Source of the DNA: Lineus longissimus
Lineage: Eukaryota > Nemertea > Pilidiophora > Heteronemertea > Lineidae
NCBI RefSeq assembly: GCF_910592395.1
Contig: NC_088309.1
Coordinates: forward strand, 27,530,599-27,594,598
Reading direction: 5' to 3'
DNA length: 64,000 nt
Shown: positions 18,830-30,401 of the stretch, piece after piece
Layout: the number at the start of each line of letters is the position of its first letter
How positions within the stretch are numbered: position 1 is the first letter of the stretch
The notes under the pieces: generated by a model
What the model saw: the letters and a program-made list of their open reading frames with translations, nothing else
The model's database searches: none
What the model was told of the DNA's origin: nothing
Position numbers and translations under genes: made by a program

Positions 18830-19791
18830 TATTAGCAATATGAATTTATTTGTCTTAAATGCAATGATTGTTTCAGAAAATAACAGATTAGTTTGATAAC
18901 GAGATTACATAACATAAATGCGAAGTTTCCTAGGCAGAACTGCCTTCCCTATCTCTCACATCTTTGTCCAATTCAATAGATATTAACATGGAGTGCAACT
19001 GCTCACAAAACGCAGTCGGTACATGTATGCTAAAACAGAATGTACACAGGTACCTGGTTGGCAGCCCTGCACAGAAAACTTAATCCTATATTTTTTGAGC
19101 AAAAGAATTACTGGCGACCCTTTGTCTAAGACCTTAGGGCACCTTTTGATTTGACACTTAACTTCAAAGCAGTAACGAAAATGTCTGTCATAAAACCTAT
19201 AATTATGTGCACCTGTAAGATTCAAGTTAGGTCTTCATAGACAAAGCTACCCCGATGAGTTCAACAAAAACAGACCAGTTATTGGCTTAATCCTATATAA
19301 AATGCTTAAGAAAATAAAGGTTTATATTTTATATAAAAATCAACAGGTACATGTAAAAACAACGATTCCTATTCTATGACATCTAACCACAGTATTATGC
19401 TCAGCAAAAACTACATTATTTGTGTCTCTTCCCACAATCAACTGTTCAAAAACTGTTTTTAAGGCTAAAATAGATTCACTTTCTATTTGGCAGGTAAGAA
19501 ATGTATCAAAATAAATGCAATGAATTTGAATGAAAAATGGCAGTATGAAATACACATAACTCAACATCCTAATCTAATCAAGACAACTACAATCTCTTCT
19601 AAGTACAATGCGTCCCACAAGAAAAACATCATCAACTTGACTTTTTTCAACAAGGACAATATTGTTGCCATCTGAACCAGTAACTCCTTCTCAACACTGT
19701 GAATGCTAATGTTCTGTTTCTGACACTAAAGTGGACACATTCACTTGCATTTGAACAAATCAAACAATTGTCATAAAACAATGTCAGTTGT
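18830..19791 (-). other. Probable 3' UTR of the dsRNA-binding-like gene
   Basis: AT-rich, non-coding sequence downstream of the stop at 19792. A minus-strand AATAAA lies at 18845-18850 (TTTATT on the + strand), which would give a 3' UTR of about 0.95 kb. Confidence 0.4.
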
Positions 19792-22700
19792 CTACTTGGC
19801 ATGCTCCTTTGCCATACTCAGTATCTCATTCATTGCATTCAGAGCTGCCTCATTCTTGGCAGTCTGTACGTCTGCTCCATATCCAGGAGTGAATGCCAGG
19901 TTACCAATACAGCAGATGGAGGTATGCGACTCCCCTTGACTGTTGGCAGTGATCAAATCGTTCATGAATTTTGGCTTCATTTCTAAACAATACGATAATT
20001 GGAACACTGAGGTAATCGGGTCCGAGAGGTCATCCAGGTATGTTTGCAAGGTTGGAGTCGGGTATCGTACGACTAGGCGCAACTTCTTCGATAAGCTATC
20101 AGGCCTCGCTGGGGGTAACTCTGAAATAAACAATCATAACGCTTAAGTCTCATCTTACTTTGATACGTAAGCAAACATTAAAGTACACAACCTCATATTT
20201 CTGTGAGACTGAGTACACGTAACCATGGCCACACATACATGCAAGCACTTCTGACTTATTATTGCAAAGTCTTATCCTACTGCATAGTGAGAAGTGTAAA
20301 TAAACTCCTCTATCCACGACACGCTTTCTTCTTCACTGATAACATTCAGATGGGGTCTTCCAGTCTGATCTCCAAATCCCAGTGGGAACTGAGTGTAAAG
20401 AATCTTCCCGAAGGAGACCATTGTTAATTCAAAACTTACTCGTTGGAGTACTTTCAGGTGAGCAGACTGATTTCGTCGGTGAAGCGATTCTATTGGGTGG
20501 AGGGGGAAGTGATGGCTGCCAAGCTCCTGTAGGTTTGATATCATTATCTGATTGATGCCGAACTACAACAGAGACGTGCTCTTTTTTGATTGGTTCTGAA
20601 ATGAGAACATATTCATAAGTACCGCTGAGAGCAGCCGGTGATGTCAACAGAAAAGATCAACAAATAAAGTGAAGGGGCTAATATTCCCGCAAGAAGAAAT
20701 TCTTGAACAACGCAACAGTCAGATAATTTCCTTCACTCTTTCATTGCGCTCAACAGAAGTTCAGGCACGAGGACTGGCAATTGATACTAAAACGCTCCCT
20801 GAAGAAAAATTGACGACTAACGTTTGTCACCTTCCATCTTAATAAACCTATCTCTTGGTCCCCCGATGGTGTTGGTCAACACGTTCAATGCTGCCTCAAC
20901 CTTGGCACCCTCAGCAGTGAATCCATAGCCGACAGGGAAACTTCGACCAGCAACTGAGCAGGTGCATGTATGAGTTTCACTTCGAGTGTCGCATCTCAGA
21001 GTTTTGACAACAAAGCGGCAATCTGTCTCCAGACTGGTCGCAAGACGTTTGACAGCGTCAACAGGGTCTGTAGAATCGTTAAGAAAGCCTTCTAGCATCG
21101 AAGGTGGCCACGAAGACACCGTCTTCAGCTTTTGCTCAAGGGTGAATGTTACTGGAGGGTTGTATGGCACTGAAATAGAAGAAATCAGCAAATGACTTGC
21201 TCGGTAAGTGAGGTTGCTATGTACCGTTTCAAGTATTTTGAGTTGTAAGGCAGTCTGTAACTGAAAATGTGACAACTCACTTCCTTTCCTGTCCCCAGGT
21301 GTCCTCAGTGCATTGACTCCAATGGTATGGTCTGGCTGCTGGGCAGATGGAGAATCAAATGAAACACTCTTCCTCTGCAGAGCTTCAGTTTTGGTAGACC
21401 TAACTGATCCTGGGTTGGCTCCAAGTTGACTAGTTCCATAGGTCTCCCTGCCTTGTGGTATTGGTGGACGCCGGTTGCTCTCTATGACTGCTGAGGTCAA
21501 TGCACTGTTGAGAGCTTTGGAAGACACAGCAGCAAGTAGAGCAGCGGTAGGCTCACTGTCCTGCTCCACCTCCTCGTTTGCTACGACATCTGTGAACGCC
21601 TCCGATAGAGCCTTCGATGAAACGGCACTAAGTTGTCCAATGGTCTGCTCCTTCTCAAGAGTGACAACACCACAGGCAATCAAGTGTTTTGGAATGGCCG
21701 GATGAACCCCTCGAACTTGCCCTTTCACAACTCTTTTCAACTCGGTGTAAAGTCTGGATGTCCGAGCTGAAAGAAGACTTTTCTGACGTTAGAATTTGAA
21801 CAAATAGGAGATTTGCTTTCAAAATTTATAATTGTAACATTGCTCAGCACAATTTTTAATAGTTCTAATGGAATTAAACATATGGTACAAGAAGACAAAT
21901 GGCTCATTCCACACATTTAAACAGACGAAAGTCAGGCATTTGTGGGGTTTAACGTGATTAAATCATCCAACTATTTACTGCCCAATTGAGAAACTTACCA
22001 GGAAAGTATGAGGTAATCTTGTGTCCCGTCTTCTTGAGACTGTCACACATACAGATCACCTCTGGGTGCAGGAACTGGTACGACTGAAGATTATAGATGA
22101 TCTGCTCCATATGTTCCAGCTCGCCTTCAACAACTGTATCCACTCCTGCAACAAAGTCAAGCAATATTCGGATTAGTATAAAAGTCGAGAAACGAATCTC
22201 TAATAATTTCGGACAAGAGTTGAAGACACAGGCAACCCATTCCAAAAGGTTTACTTTGATTCAACTGTAAAATCTAGAGAAATTTAACAGATGTTCACTG
22301 TTTATCACTGCTAATAACAACAACAACAAAGATCAAAAGTTTTCTGTATTCCACACAGCAAGGCGAACATCAAATACACAACAATGCTGTCTTATCTTTA
22401 ATACTTGTTCAATTTACTCACTGCTGCAAACCTCAGAATTTCCCTTGACTTTTGAATCCACCACAGCATGATCAGTCCCTGAAGGAGTTCTCACACGATT
22501 CATTGTATCATTGATGACCGATAACTGTCTCATTGGGAAAACTCGACGATTTGCTGCCCGCACATGATCTGTGTCAAACGTTTTGACTTGTACAAGTTCA
22601 GTGTCCTGCACATCATTTGTGGCTGATTTTTGAGCTTGCACAGGTTCAGGCTCTGTCTTTGCTCCCTGTGGAGTTCGATTTTGCACAAGTTTCGTCTCTG

Positions 22701-23783
22701 TCTCTGCTACTTGCGGAGTTTGAACTACTTCATGCTCTGTCTCAGCTACCTGGGGAGTAAAATATTCCGAAGCATCCTCATAATCATCAGAGTTACTGCT
22801 ACCGTCCATATCCTCAGCACTGATCTCCACTGTTTTAAGGCGGTATGACTGTTTTTCAATTTCCTCGCCTATATCGTCCAAATCTAAAGGATGTCCCAGG
22901 TTATTATTTTCATCAATGACCTGCTTAACTGGCAACTTCATGACGATGCCACTCAATCCAGAAACAAAACGAGCCTCGTCAGTTCCATCTTCACCCCGTT
23001 TTTCCATATCTGGCACGTAACGAACTTGTTCCAAGCTAAATTTGTTTCGATTCAATTGCGCCTGAAATAAGAATTTATGAAAGATGAAATCAACCATATA
23101 GATAGTTATTAATTACAGACAATATGATATGTTGTGTTAATTAAAATGACTGACACAATTACTTGAAATGACAGATCATTCTGAGAAAACCAAGCCAACT
23201 ACTGTAAGGTTTCAAACAATCGCAAAAAGGACTTTTTTTTTCTTCCAAAGCCATTATTTATTGTTAAAGACCGACAGGCAGTGTCAGAGTCTTCTTCTCC
23301 TTGATTTGACGACAGATTCTTTGGTTTGTGAATGCAACTCACTGATTGGGCACTGTCTTTGAACACAAACAAAATACTACTTTACTTTCTTACCAAGGTC
23401 TGCTGCAGCGGTCGTGGTTTGGCCAGCCCCTTTGATTTACGTGCTCCCCGTCCCTGCATCTTGCCTGGAACTTTGACCACCAATTCCTGAAAGAAATAAT
23501 GACATCCGCATTTCAAACTTATGTTACTTTTGACAATGACATGCATGCACATGTACTCATGTAGCCTAGTGGACCAACATAACAATAACATGGTAAATTT
23601 ATTTGGAATGGATGGTCAGACAGTCAATGCTGGGCACGTTCACCCACTTCGTGACTTTTGCAAGGCTTCGTATCCTAGTTGAATACCAATATAGATACTC
23701 ACCGCCCCACCAACATTGTACACTTTCTCACATTCTTCGTCAAAGACAAAATTGGAAGGGACTTCGGCCGACATTTCTGTCAT
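19792..23783 (-). CDS. Unrecognised protein with two C-terminal dsRNA-binding-like domains, about 759 aa
   Basis: Exons in transcript order: 23703-23783, 23394-23486, 22422-23061, 21999-22145, 21281-21766, 20822-21169, 20440-20595, 19792-20120; 2280 nt, all in phase. I do not recognise the protein. Residues 59-271 are acidic and low complexity, with repeats around TPQVAETE. Exon 4 encodes a compact, conserved-looking segment (YNLQSYQFLHPEVICMCDSL). Exon 5 repeats AVSSKAL twice. Residues about 515-590 and 680-755 are related to each other: both have a DP-start helix, an E-S/T-HT strand, a GYG turn and an AK-x-EAALN helix, as in dsRBM folds, but lack the canonical paired lysines, so RNA binding is uncertain. 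Exons 4-7 are all phase 1-1 and could be skipped without frameshift. If the donor at 20821 is not used, a TAG ends the protein at 599 aa. Confidence 0.75.
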
Positions 23784-25069
23784 GTCTTACTTTGGTTGGT
23801 TGGTTGGTGAGCTCAGTAAACGACAGATGTCGCCACTGCTTTTTGGACTTGACCCAATTCTGTTCGAAGGCCACCAAGATATCAAGAACAGGAGAGCGCG
23901 TTAACCAATTTGTCTAACACGCGCATTATCTGTGTGTTATTTCTCCTTTAACTTGCGCCTCATATCCCCGTCTGCTACTGGTCCAAATATTTCAACTGGA
24001 AGGGAAAGGTTGAAGCCACAAAGTGCTTTGCATGACGTGGGCATGATACAACCACCGGCGGGATCAGTCGGAACGGCTCTTATGCGGTTTTACCGTACGA
24101 TGCAACAAGTTTTCTCCGAAATATGGTTTAGAATATGATTAGCTAATCTCTGATCCACGAATGATGAAACAAATATAATAAGGGCTTTAATTAATAATCA
24201 TAACTTTCTGATTAATGCTATACATGACTCCTATCTGTCGTTAGGACGTATTGTTTGTCCCATACTAATTGTTCGCCCCAAAGTAATGACCATGTCAACA
24301 AACCATGTAGTTGGGGAGTAGAATTCGTACAAATGAGAAAAGTTCGTTTCAATGAATAGGTTAATCGTTTTCTTTTGTCCCCTGTATCACCAACTTCACC
24401 ACCGTTCCTCATCGAGTCATGGTATCCCATCGCGTCTATACATAAGTTTTGGCCCCCAGGGATGCGACCCCCCAGAATGCGACTTAGCATGTTAGTGACA
24501 ATAATAACATTATTGAATAGGATTGTGTCCCACTGTGTGGGTGTTAGTATGGTTGTCACGCTCCCCACTCTCTCTTTTGACTCCCTTTGCTTATAATGCA
24601 CGAGTAGAACAGCATTTTGAATTTTGAATGTTTGTCAGGCTTGTTTTCACAATTTACTGTACTTCCACATCATTTTACCTAATGTGCATGAAGTTGTGAC
24701 CACATGCTTGCACAGCCGTCCCGGTTGGTTGTTCCTCTTCTAATCAAATATGGTCATACCCATTGTTGAAACAGCCAGTAATAGCATTTTCGTGTTACGT
24801 AATCGGATTGGAGTTCAAGGTCATTCTTTCACAAGTTTGTGTGTTAGTCACAGGTACAGGACTGGTCCTGTGGACGTTATTGACTGTAAGACAAAACTTA
24901 TTCAGGAAATCATTCATTTGGATATCATTAGCTTTCGTAAGTTCCGCCTTCTCACCTGGTAAATATAGGTTCCCTAAGGAGTTGCGCCAGAGTAAAGTTG
25001 AACTTGCCATACGCCGACTTGGGATTGTACCGGTAGAATAAGTTAAGAGGTTAAGCAAGAGAAAGCAGT
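23784..25069. other. Intergenic spacer between divergent genes
   Basis: This gap lies between the 5' ends of the dsRNA-binding-like gene (-) and the LRR-Ig gene (+), so it should hold both promoters. I see no clear core elements and no exon; the 70-127 codon frames are not family-like. Confidence 0.4.
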
Positions 25070-26704
25070 ATGGCTCGGACCATGTTGTATTTGGTGCTTT
25101 GCTTCGTCCTTGTTCAATTTTCCTGGGGACAAACATGTCCCGAACCGGAACATTGTTCCTGCAGCGGGAATTCGGTGCGTTGTGTTGGAATGGAAGCTGC
25201 AGGGACCCTTAAGACAGCTGCTGAAGGACTAGCTGCAGACTTCCCAGCCACAGAGGAACTGATACTCGAAGACACCGAAATATCATCAATCGAAGCAGGT
25301 AGATTTAAGGATTTATCAGGACTGAAGAAACTGTCTTTCATCAGAGCTGGTTTTTCAGGAGGTGGGATAAGTTCATTAGCATTTGAGGGACTAACGCAAT
25401 TGACTGAACTCACTCTCTCCGAAAATGCGAACGATCCCCCAATGGTCTTACCTTTCAAAGTGTTCCTGCCTTTATCTGGTCTTCGAAAGCTTGATCTCAG
25501 CCGCAACCACCTCCCTGGGGAATCAATCAGTGAAAACGTACTGCAAGGACTATCAGGTTTGGAGACGCTCGATCTTTCCTTCAATAAACTTGACACGTTG
25601 TCTGGAAACCAGTTACAAAGGCTGACATCATTGAAGACGTTGTCTTTGAGATCCTCCGGTGTATTAGTGCTAACTCTCACCACATTCACTGGACTTACAA
25701 AGCTGGAAAGTTTGGACATTTCAGGCAACCCTACCATGATTCTTTCCGATGATGCACTGAGTCCGTTTTTGTCACTTAAGTCCATTAACTTAAATTCGAA
25801 CCAGCTACCAGAATTTAGATCCGAAGTACTAGCCCCTGTAAAAGCAACATTGGAAGATTTAGACTTGAGTGTGAATGATTTCGGCACATTTAAAGACAAC
25901 CAGTATGGGTTATTGTCTAATCTAAAAGTGCTGAATCTAAGTGCAATGATCAACCCCGTTCACAAAATCGAAGCCGATGCGTTTACTGGTTTAAGCAGCC
26001 TTGTTACATTGGACTTGAGACGGAATCAAATGAGCCACATCCAGCCTGATTCCTTCAAGAATATCCCGCAGGCAGAGATCAAACTGGAAGGCAATTCTTT
26101 CTTCTGTAACTGCGAAGTTGCTGGTGTCCATCAATGGCTCATGCAAGACAACCCTAAAACTGATGTCGTCTGCATGATGCCGTTTAGACTTCGTGGAAAG
26201 AGTCTAAAAACAATGGATTTAGTTGATGACATTGGGTGTAAGACACCTAAACTCATTGTGGAGGAGAAGATACGTGCTAATGAAGGATTAACTGCGAGTT
26301 TTGAATGTGGGATGAAGGATTACCATGGTTACCCAAAGGTAACCTATCGTGTTGTGTCCGGGTCTCCCCTGCCATCCAATAGGACAACCATCAGGGTTGT
26401 CAATACGACAAGCACAACTGGGGAATTCACTTTGAAATATGTGTTCACTGTGACCAGAGTCAGTAGTTCAGACAGTGGACTTGTGGAGTGTTCTGGTAGC
26501 GGTGGTTTCGGAAGTAGCAAGGCTACTATTGACATTTTTTACGGCCAGGAAGGACTTCCTCTGTGGACTATCATTGTGATCATAGTTTGTGTTGTTGTGG
26601 TTTTCGCTGTCATTGTCATTACTGTCATCGTTGTGAAGAAGAAGAAGACGAAGAAGAAGAGCGAGAAATACTTATCTGTGCCTCGTCACAGCTACGTGGC
26701 TTGA
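25070..26704 (+). CDS. Leucine-rich repeat and Ig-domain single-pass membrane protein, 544 aa, intronless
   Basis: One uninterrupted frame. Residues 1-20 form a signal peptide (MARTMLYLVLCFVLVQFSWG). An LRRNT cap follows (C23, C29, C31, C38), then about nine to ten LRRs of the LxxLxLSxNxL type, and an LRRCT cap with C346, C348, C368 and C390. An Ig-like domain has C413 and C474, 61 residues apart, but no obvious core tryptophan. A transmembrane helix spans about 496-522, followed by a lysine-rich stop-transfer and a 22-residue tail. This order is that of LRIG/LINGO/AMIGO-type adhesion or receptor-modulating proteins. The tail is too short for a signalling domain. I cannot assign an orthologue. 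Upstream context gives no functional clue. The single exon could reflect an old retrocopy or simple intron loss. Confidence 0.9.
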   Translation: MARTMLYLVLCFVLVQFSWGQTCPEPEHCSCSGNSVRCVGMEAAGTLKTAAEGLAADFPATEELILEDTEISSIEAGRFKDLSGLKKLSFIRAGFSGGGISSLAFEGLTQLTELTLSENANDPPMVLPFKVFLPLSGLRKLDLSRNHLPGESISENVLQGLSGLETLDLSFNKLDTLSGNQLQRLTSLKTLSLRSSGVLVLTLTTFTGLTKLESLDISGNPTMILSDDALSPFLSLKSINLNSNQLPEFRSEVLAPVKATLEDLDLSVNDFGTFKDNQYGLLSNLKVLNLSAMINPVHKIEADAFTGLSSLVTLDLRRNQMSHIQPDSFKNIPQAEIKLEGNSFFCNCEVAGVHQWLMQDNPKTDVVCMMPFRLRGKSLKTMDLVDDIGCKTPKLIVEEKIRANEGLTASFECGMKDYHGYPKVTYRVVSGSPLPSNRTTIRVVNTTSTTGEFTLKYVFTVTRVSSSDSGLVECSGSGGFGSSKATIDIFYGQEGLPLWTIIVIIVCVVVVFAVIVITVIVVKKKKTKKKSEKYLSVPRHSYVA

Positions 26705-29700
26705 AACAGCATCTATTTGTCAGTTGTAGATAGGTAAAAACGTGTAAAGTACCGCACTTCGCGATTGTGCGTATGTCCAGGAGACTCACCGCCGATAAGT
26801 CGGCATGAAGACTGATATTATTGTTTAGCATTGTGAAGCTACGTGATATCGGTATCGGTGTCTGAAACATTGAAAACATAACAATATCACTGTTGGACAT
26901 TATGAATCAATTATTGTTTGTAATAGAGAACAGGTCACTGTATCAACGGATGGTTGAGAACATTGCAAAGATGCCTAAGGTATTGATCACTCGAAAGGGG
27001 ACTAGGAGGTGGTCTCCACTGATTTGATTTCTATTACCTTTAGAGAATGACTCCTGATTGACTCAGTCAGTGGCCAACATCGCTCTCGTCTAAACTCTCC
27101 TTTTAAACTATCTGGTTGGTATCACAGCATTGGCATCACAAAAACATTGTACATGTTGGCTAGCTCGATTTCGTGGTACTTCACATCATTAGAACATTAA
27201 AGTGTGACCAATCTGAACTATTTTTTGTGTTTTATCTAAAAGTAATATGATAATTGTTGCATTGTATTTGTCGCACGGTGAAAATATATATACAAAATAC
27301 TATTTTGTCGACTGCTTTCACACCTCTTCTTATTGATGTAGCGTGGACGCCTCCGAAAGGGCGTGGTCCCGGATGTTTCCTATCCGCAGGGGAACAGCAA
27401 CGAGCTTGCTTGATGGCGGGAAAAAAACAAGGGAGACGAGGGGCAGGGCCAGGGGGGGGGGGGGCAGATTAAGTTATACAAAGTCGGCCAGGGGTCTCCT
27501 ATTACTCATCAGTACTACATCAAACGATTCACGCTTATCTGAGAATATTCATGACTGTGGTTTGGCGGCCGCTAAACCACCGTTATCTCTGCGAGCTCCG
27601 GCTTTAACCGTCCATGGATGTACTGACCACTCTGAAAGATCGGCTTGGGGATAGATTGGCCTGCTATGCGTGCTGGTGTTATGCTGGATGATGGTGCTGG
27701 TGGCATGAACCCTTGACTGAGGCAACATCCAGGTGATGAAAATACCGCGCCGAAGGGCATGCATCTCTAACACAATAAACTATAAATAAGAAAAGAACTG
27801 TTCACTGATCAGCATCCAGAATATTCATGAACGCGGGGCCAACACGAAAAAACGTGATTGTTCCTTTGTCGCGCTTTATCCTGATTGCTCACCTAATGTG
27901 CAATTTGAACGAGGCAAAGGACTGATCGAAATCGACCTACTGCGATTATGTTTGACCGTGTGACGTAGAGTCAAGTTGTCATTTTCAAGACAATGGTGCG
28001 CAGTCATCCGTGGGCGCATGGGTGATATGAAGACAGGAATGTAAGGGCCTAGCTCCTACTCTATCATACATGCAATGAAATAACCATGGCAGTAATACTT
28101 GTCACATAAAAGCTGTTTGTTTCAGGATTACCTTTTTATTGATCCACCCTGTATTGTCCCATTTCAAGATGTGATAAAACGGGAGATTTTCCGGGTGGCG
28201 GGTATAGGGGTCAGCTTGGTCAATGGGAAGCAAGATCATCGTGATCTCATGAGCTGGTTGACCCGTGATTGAGAGGTTCAATCGTGAATGAAGAGGGGCT
28301 CGAGAACAATGTTATATCACGAAACTGCGGGAATAAAATGATGAACTGATGACCGAGTGATAGCAGTGACATCTGCTTGGATAATACTAGGTTCAGATTT
28401 TCCAACAGGATGTCCCATGGACATTTTAAAAGGTGCCTGAGCAAATTTTCACAGCGGTTTGGTCTTTTCAGTGGACATTGTGGATGTGACATTGTCTCAA
28501 ATGAAAATGTAATCAATATAGCCAATGTGAATAGCTGCACAGTTGCGTCTATAGCCTATGGGTTGAATGCCTTGTTTCTTCGGGGCGTTCGTTGGGTGTT
28601 TTAGCTCTATTAGTGCTTTTACATGTACATGTATATATTCTGCTTTAGGTCTGAGATGCGAGGGTATGCCATGGATTTGTCTCATACACACGTCGACTAC
28701 ATCACAAGAATGAATATCCCTGGATTACTTCACAATCAATACTAGGATATGACGGGCCTGTTGGGTTCCCCCTGTTTGTTATCAGTTAGGCCTATTATAT
28801 CATCGTCACAAACACCTCAAAAGCACGGGACACATGTGCGGAGAAACGTTTAATCGACGTAATATTAGGTATCCGAGACAAACATACTGTGCACACTATC
28901 ACAATAATCAACGGGTTTCCTTCACGTGTCGTTTGTATGCCGCAAATCTAACGTTTGATGACATTCTCCGCATAGGCTTTTCAACTGCAACACGCCGGAA
29001 ACAGGCTTAGCGTAGAGTCGAGACGACTCCTGGTTGATTTTACAGTGCTACGATTGAGAAGATGTGATTTGTGAGATTACGGGCAACATGCCGTTTTGAA
29101 AGCCTGCCCCTTTTCGATTTTACAGCTAACCCTGAAAACTCGTTGCTCTCCGACGAAAATAGGAGGGAGTGGGGCGGGGGGGGGGTCAGTGAAGAACCTC
29201 TATAGTCTAAGACATATAGGGGAGTCGTTCTTTCACAGGTGATCCAGGCCATTAAGCCATATATAAATTTCTAAGAAATCATGAGAAGAACAAACTATTA
29301 TTAGTAGGTGCGTCAGAATACAATAGGCCGGACAACTTTTCCAGCGGGCATTTTCTCCTTCTTACACGTGGCTCGTGTTTCGGCGCGAAATTTAAAAAAT
29401 CTTCCCAGCAACCAACAACCAATGAACTTTCGAGAAATCGTGTACCCTGTACAACCAGCCTAAAGTAGATATCAATGCGCGCATCGCGCACTTTTTAGAA
29501 TATCAAAATCATATTTACTACTTTAAAGATATAACTACACATCTGTAGAGTATGAATATATCTTGAAATGAAAAATTTGCTTGCTTTGTAAATAGAAGTT
29601 TGGGGCAACTCCTTTGTATGCAGTTGAAATATTGTGGACTACTTTGTTTATCCCAATATCGTGCTTCGGCGAAGTTTCAAAATGGTTGCGGGTGGTTTGG

Positions 29701-30372
29701 AAGTGTCAGCGGAGTTTATTTTTGGTTCATTTACGGCCTGATAATGTCTTAGTTTTCCACTGTAAGTGAGATAGTTTATGTCCTTGATATGTGTTTTAAT
29801 GGTTTGATAAATTGCATACATCAACTTGGCACAAGACGCTAAATCAAAGGCGTTGACTGTCATCGGAATTCCATGCATAAAATGTAGTGTGTACTAATAT
29901 GTACATACATAGTCATGCATGCAATAAACCCTGTGTATGTACTATGTATGTAGGCCTAGTAATGGTCGTGGGATAGATGTATGTACATGTTGGCTAACGA
30001 TACATCATTAACTGACATGCGTGTCGTCTCACTGACACTGATGAATCAAGTGAATGTGTGTAGTGTTGCCTATCGGTCATGCGAGGACGCCGGGGTAGAA
30101 AGTTGTCTCCCTAATTTCTAAACAATTTCAACACAGTTTCTGTGTGCGCCACTCCGCTTACCACTCAGCATGGTCGATGGACCCTGCCAGGGTCGGGATG
30201 GTCAGTGTCTTCATCGGAAGCATGATGGCATCTATTGTCTAAAGTTGGCTTATTACGCCAAGCCCCTGGGCTAGGGGGAGGCCTTCTGCCGTGTCCTGAG
30301 TGTGCAAATTTGTTTGCACTCTGGTATGTCTTTGACGAAATCGTCCATTTGTTTTTTATTTGTCTTTTCCAG
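26705..30372. other. LRR-Ig 3' UTR and long gene-poor spacer
   Basis: A weak ATTAAA at 27196-27201 may end the LRR-Ig transcript. Beyond it I find no supported gene for about 3 kb. Notable items are a G run near 27451, a near-perfect 24-bp palindrome at 27557-27580 centred on GCGGCCGC, and a second G run near 29174. The 5' non-coding exon(s) and promoter of the TTLL gene probably lie near the right end, but I cannot place them. Confidence 0.45.
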
Positions 30373-30401
30373 ATCCCACTTATAAGAACAGGACTTGCAC
30401 A

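Noticed and set aside
24218-24601. 127-codon minus-strand frame between the dsRNA-binding-like and LRR-Ig genes
   Set aside because: No recognisable domain, and it sits in the shared upstream spacer of two divergent genes.
25114-25953. 279-codon frame on the minus strand inside the LRR-Ig gene
   Set aside because: It is a mirror of the LRR coding frame; the + strand protein has a signal peptide, caps and a membrane helix, so the antisense frame is a shadow.
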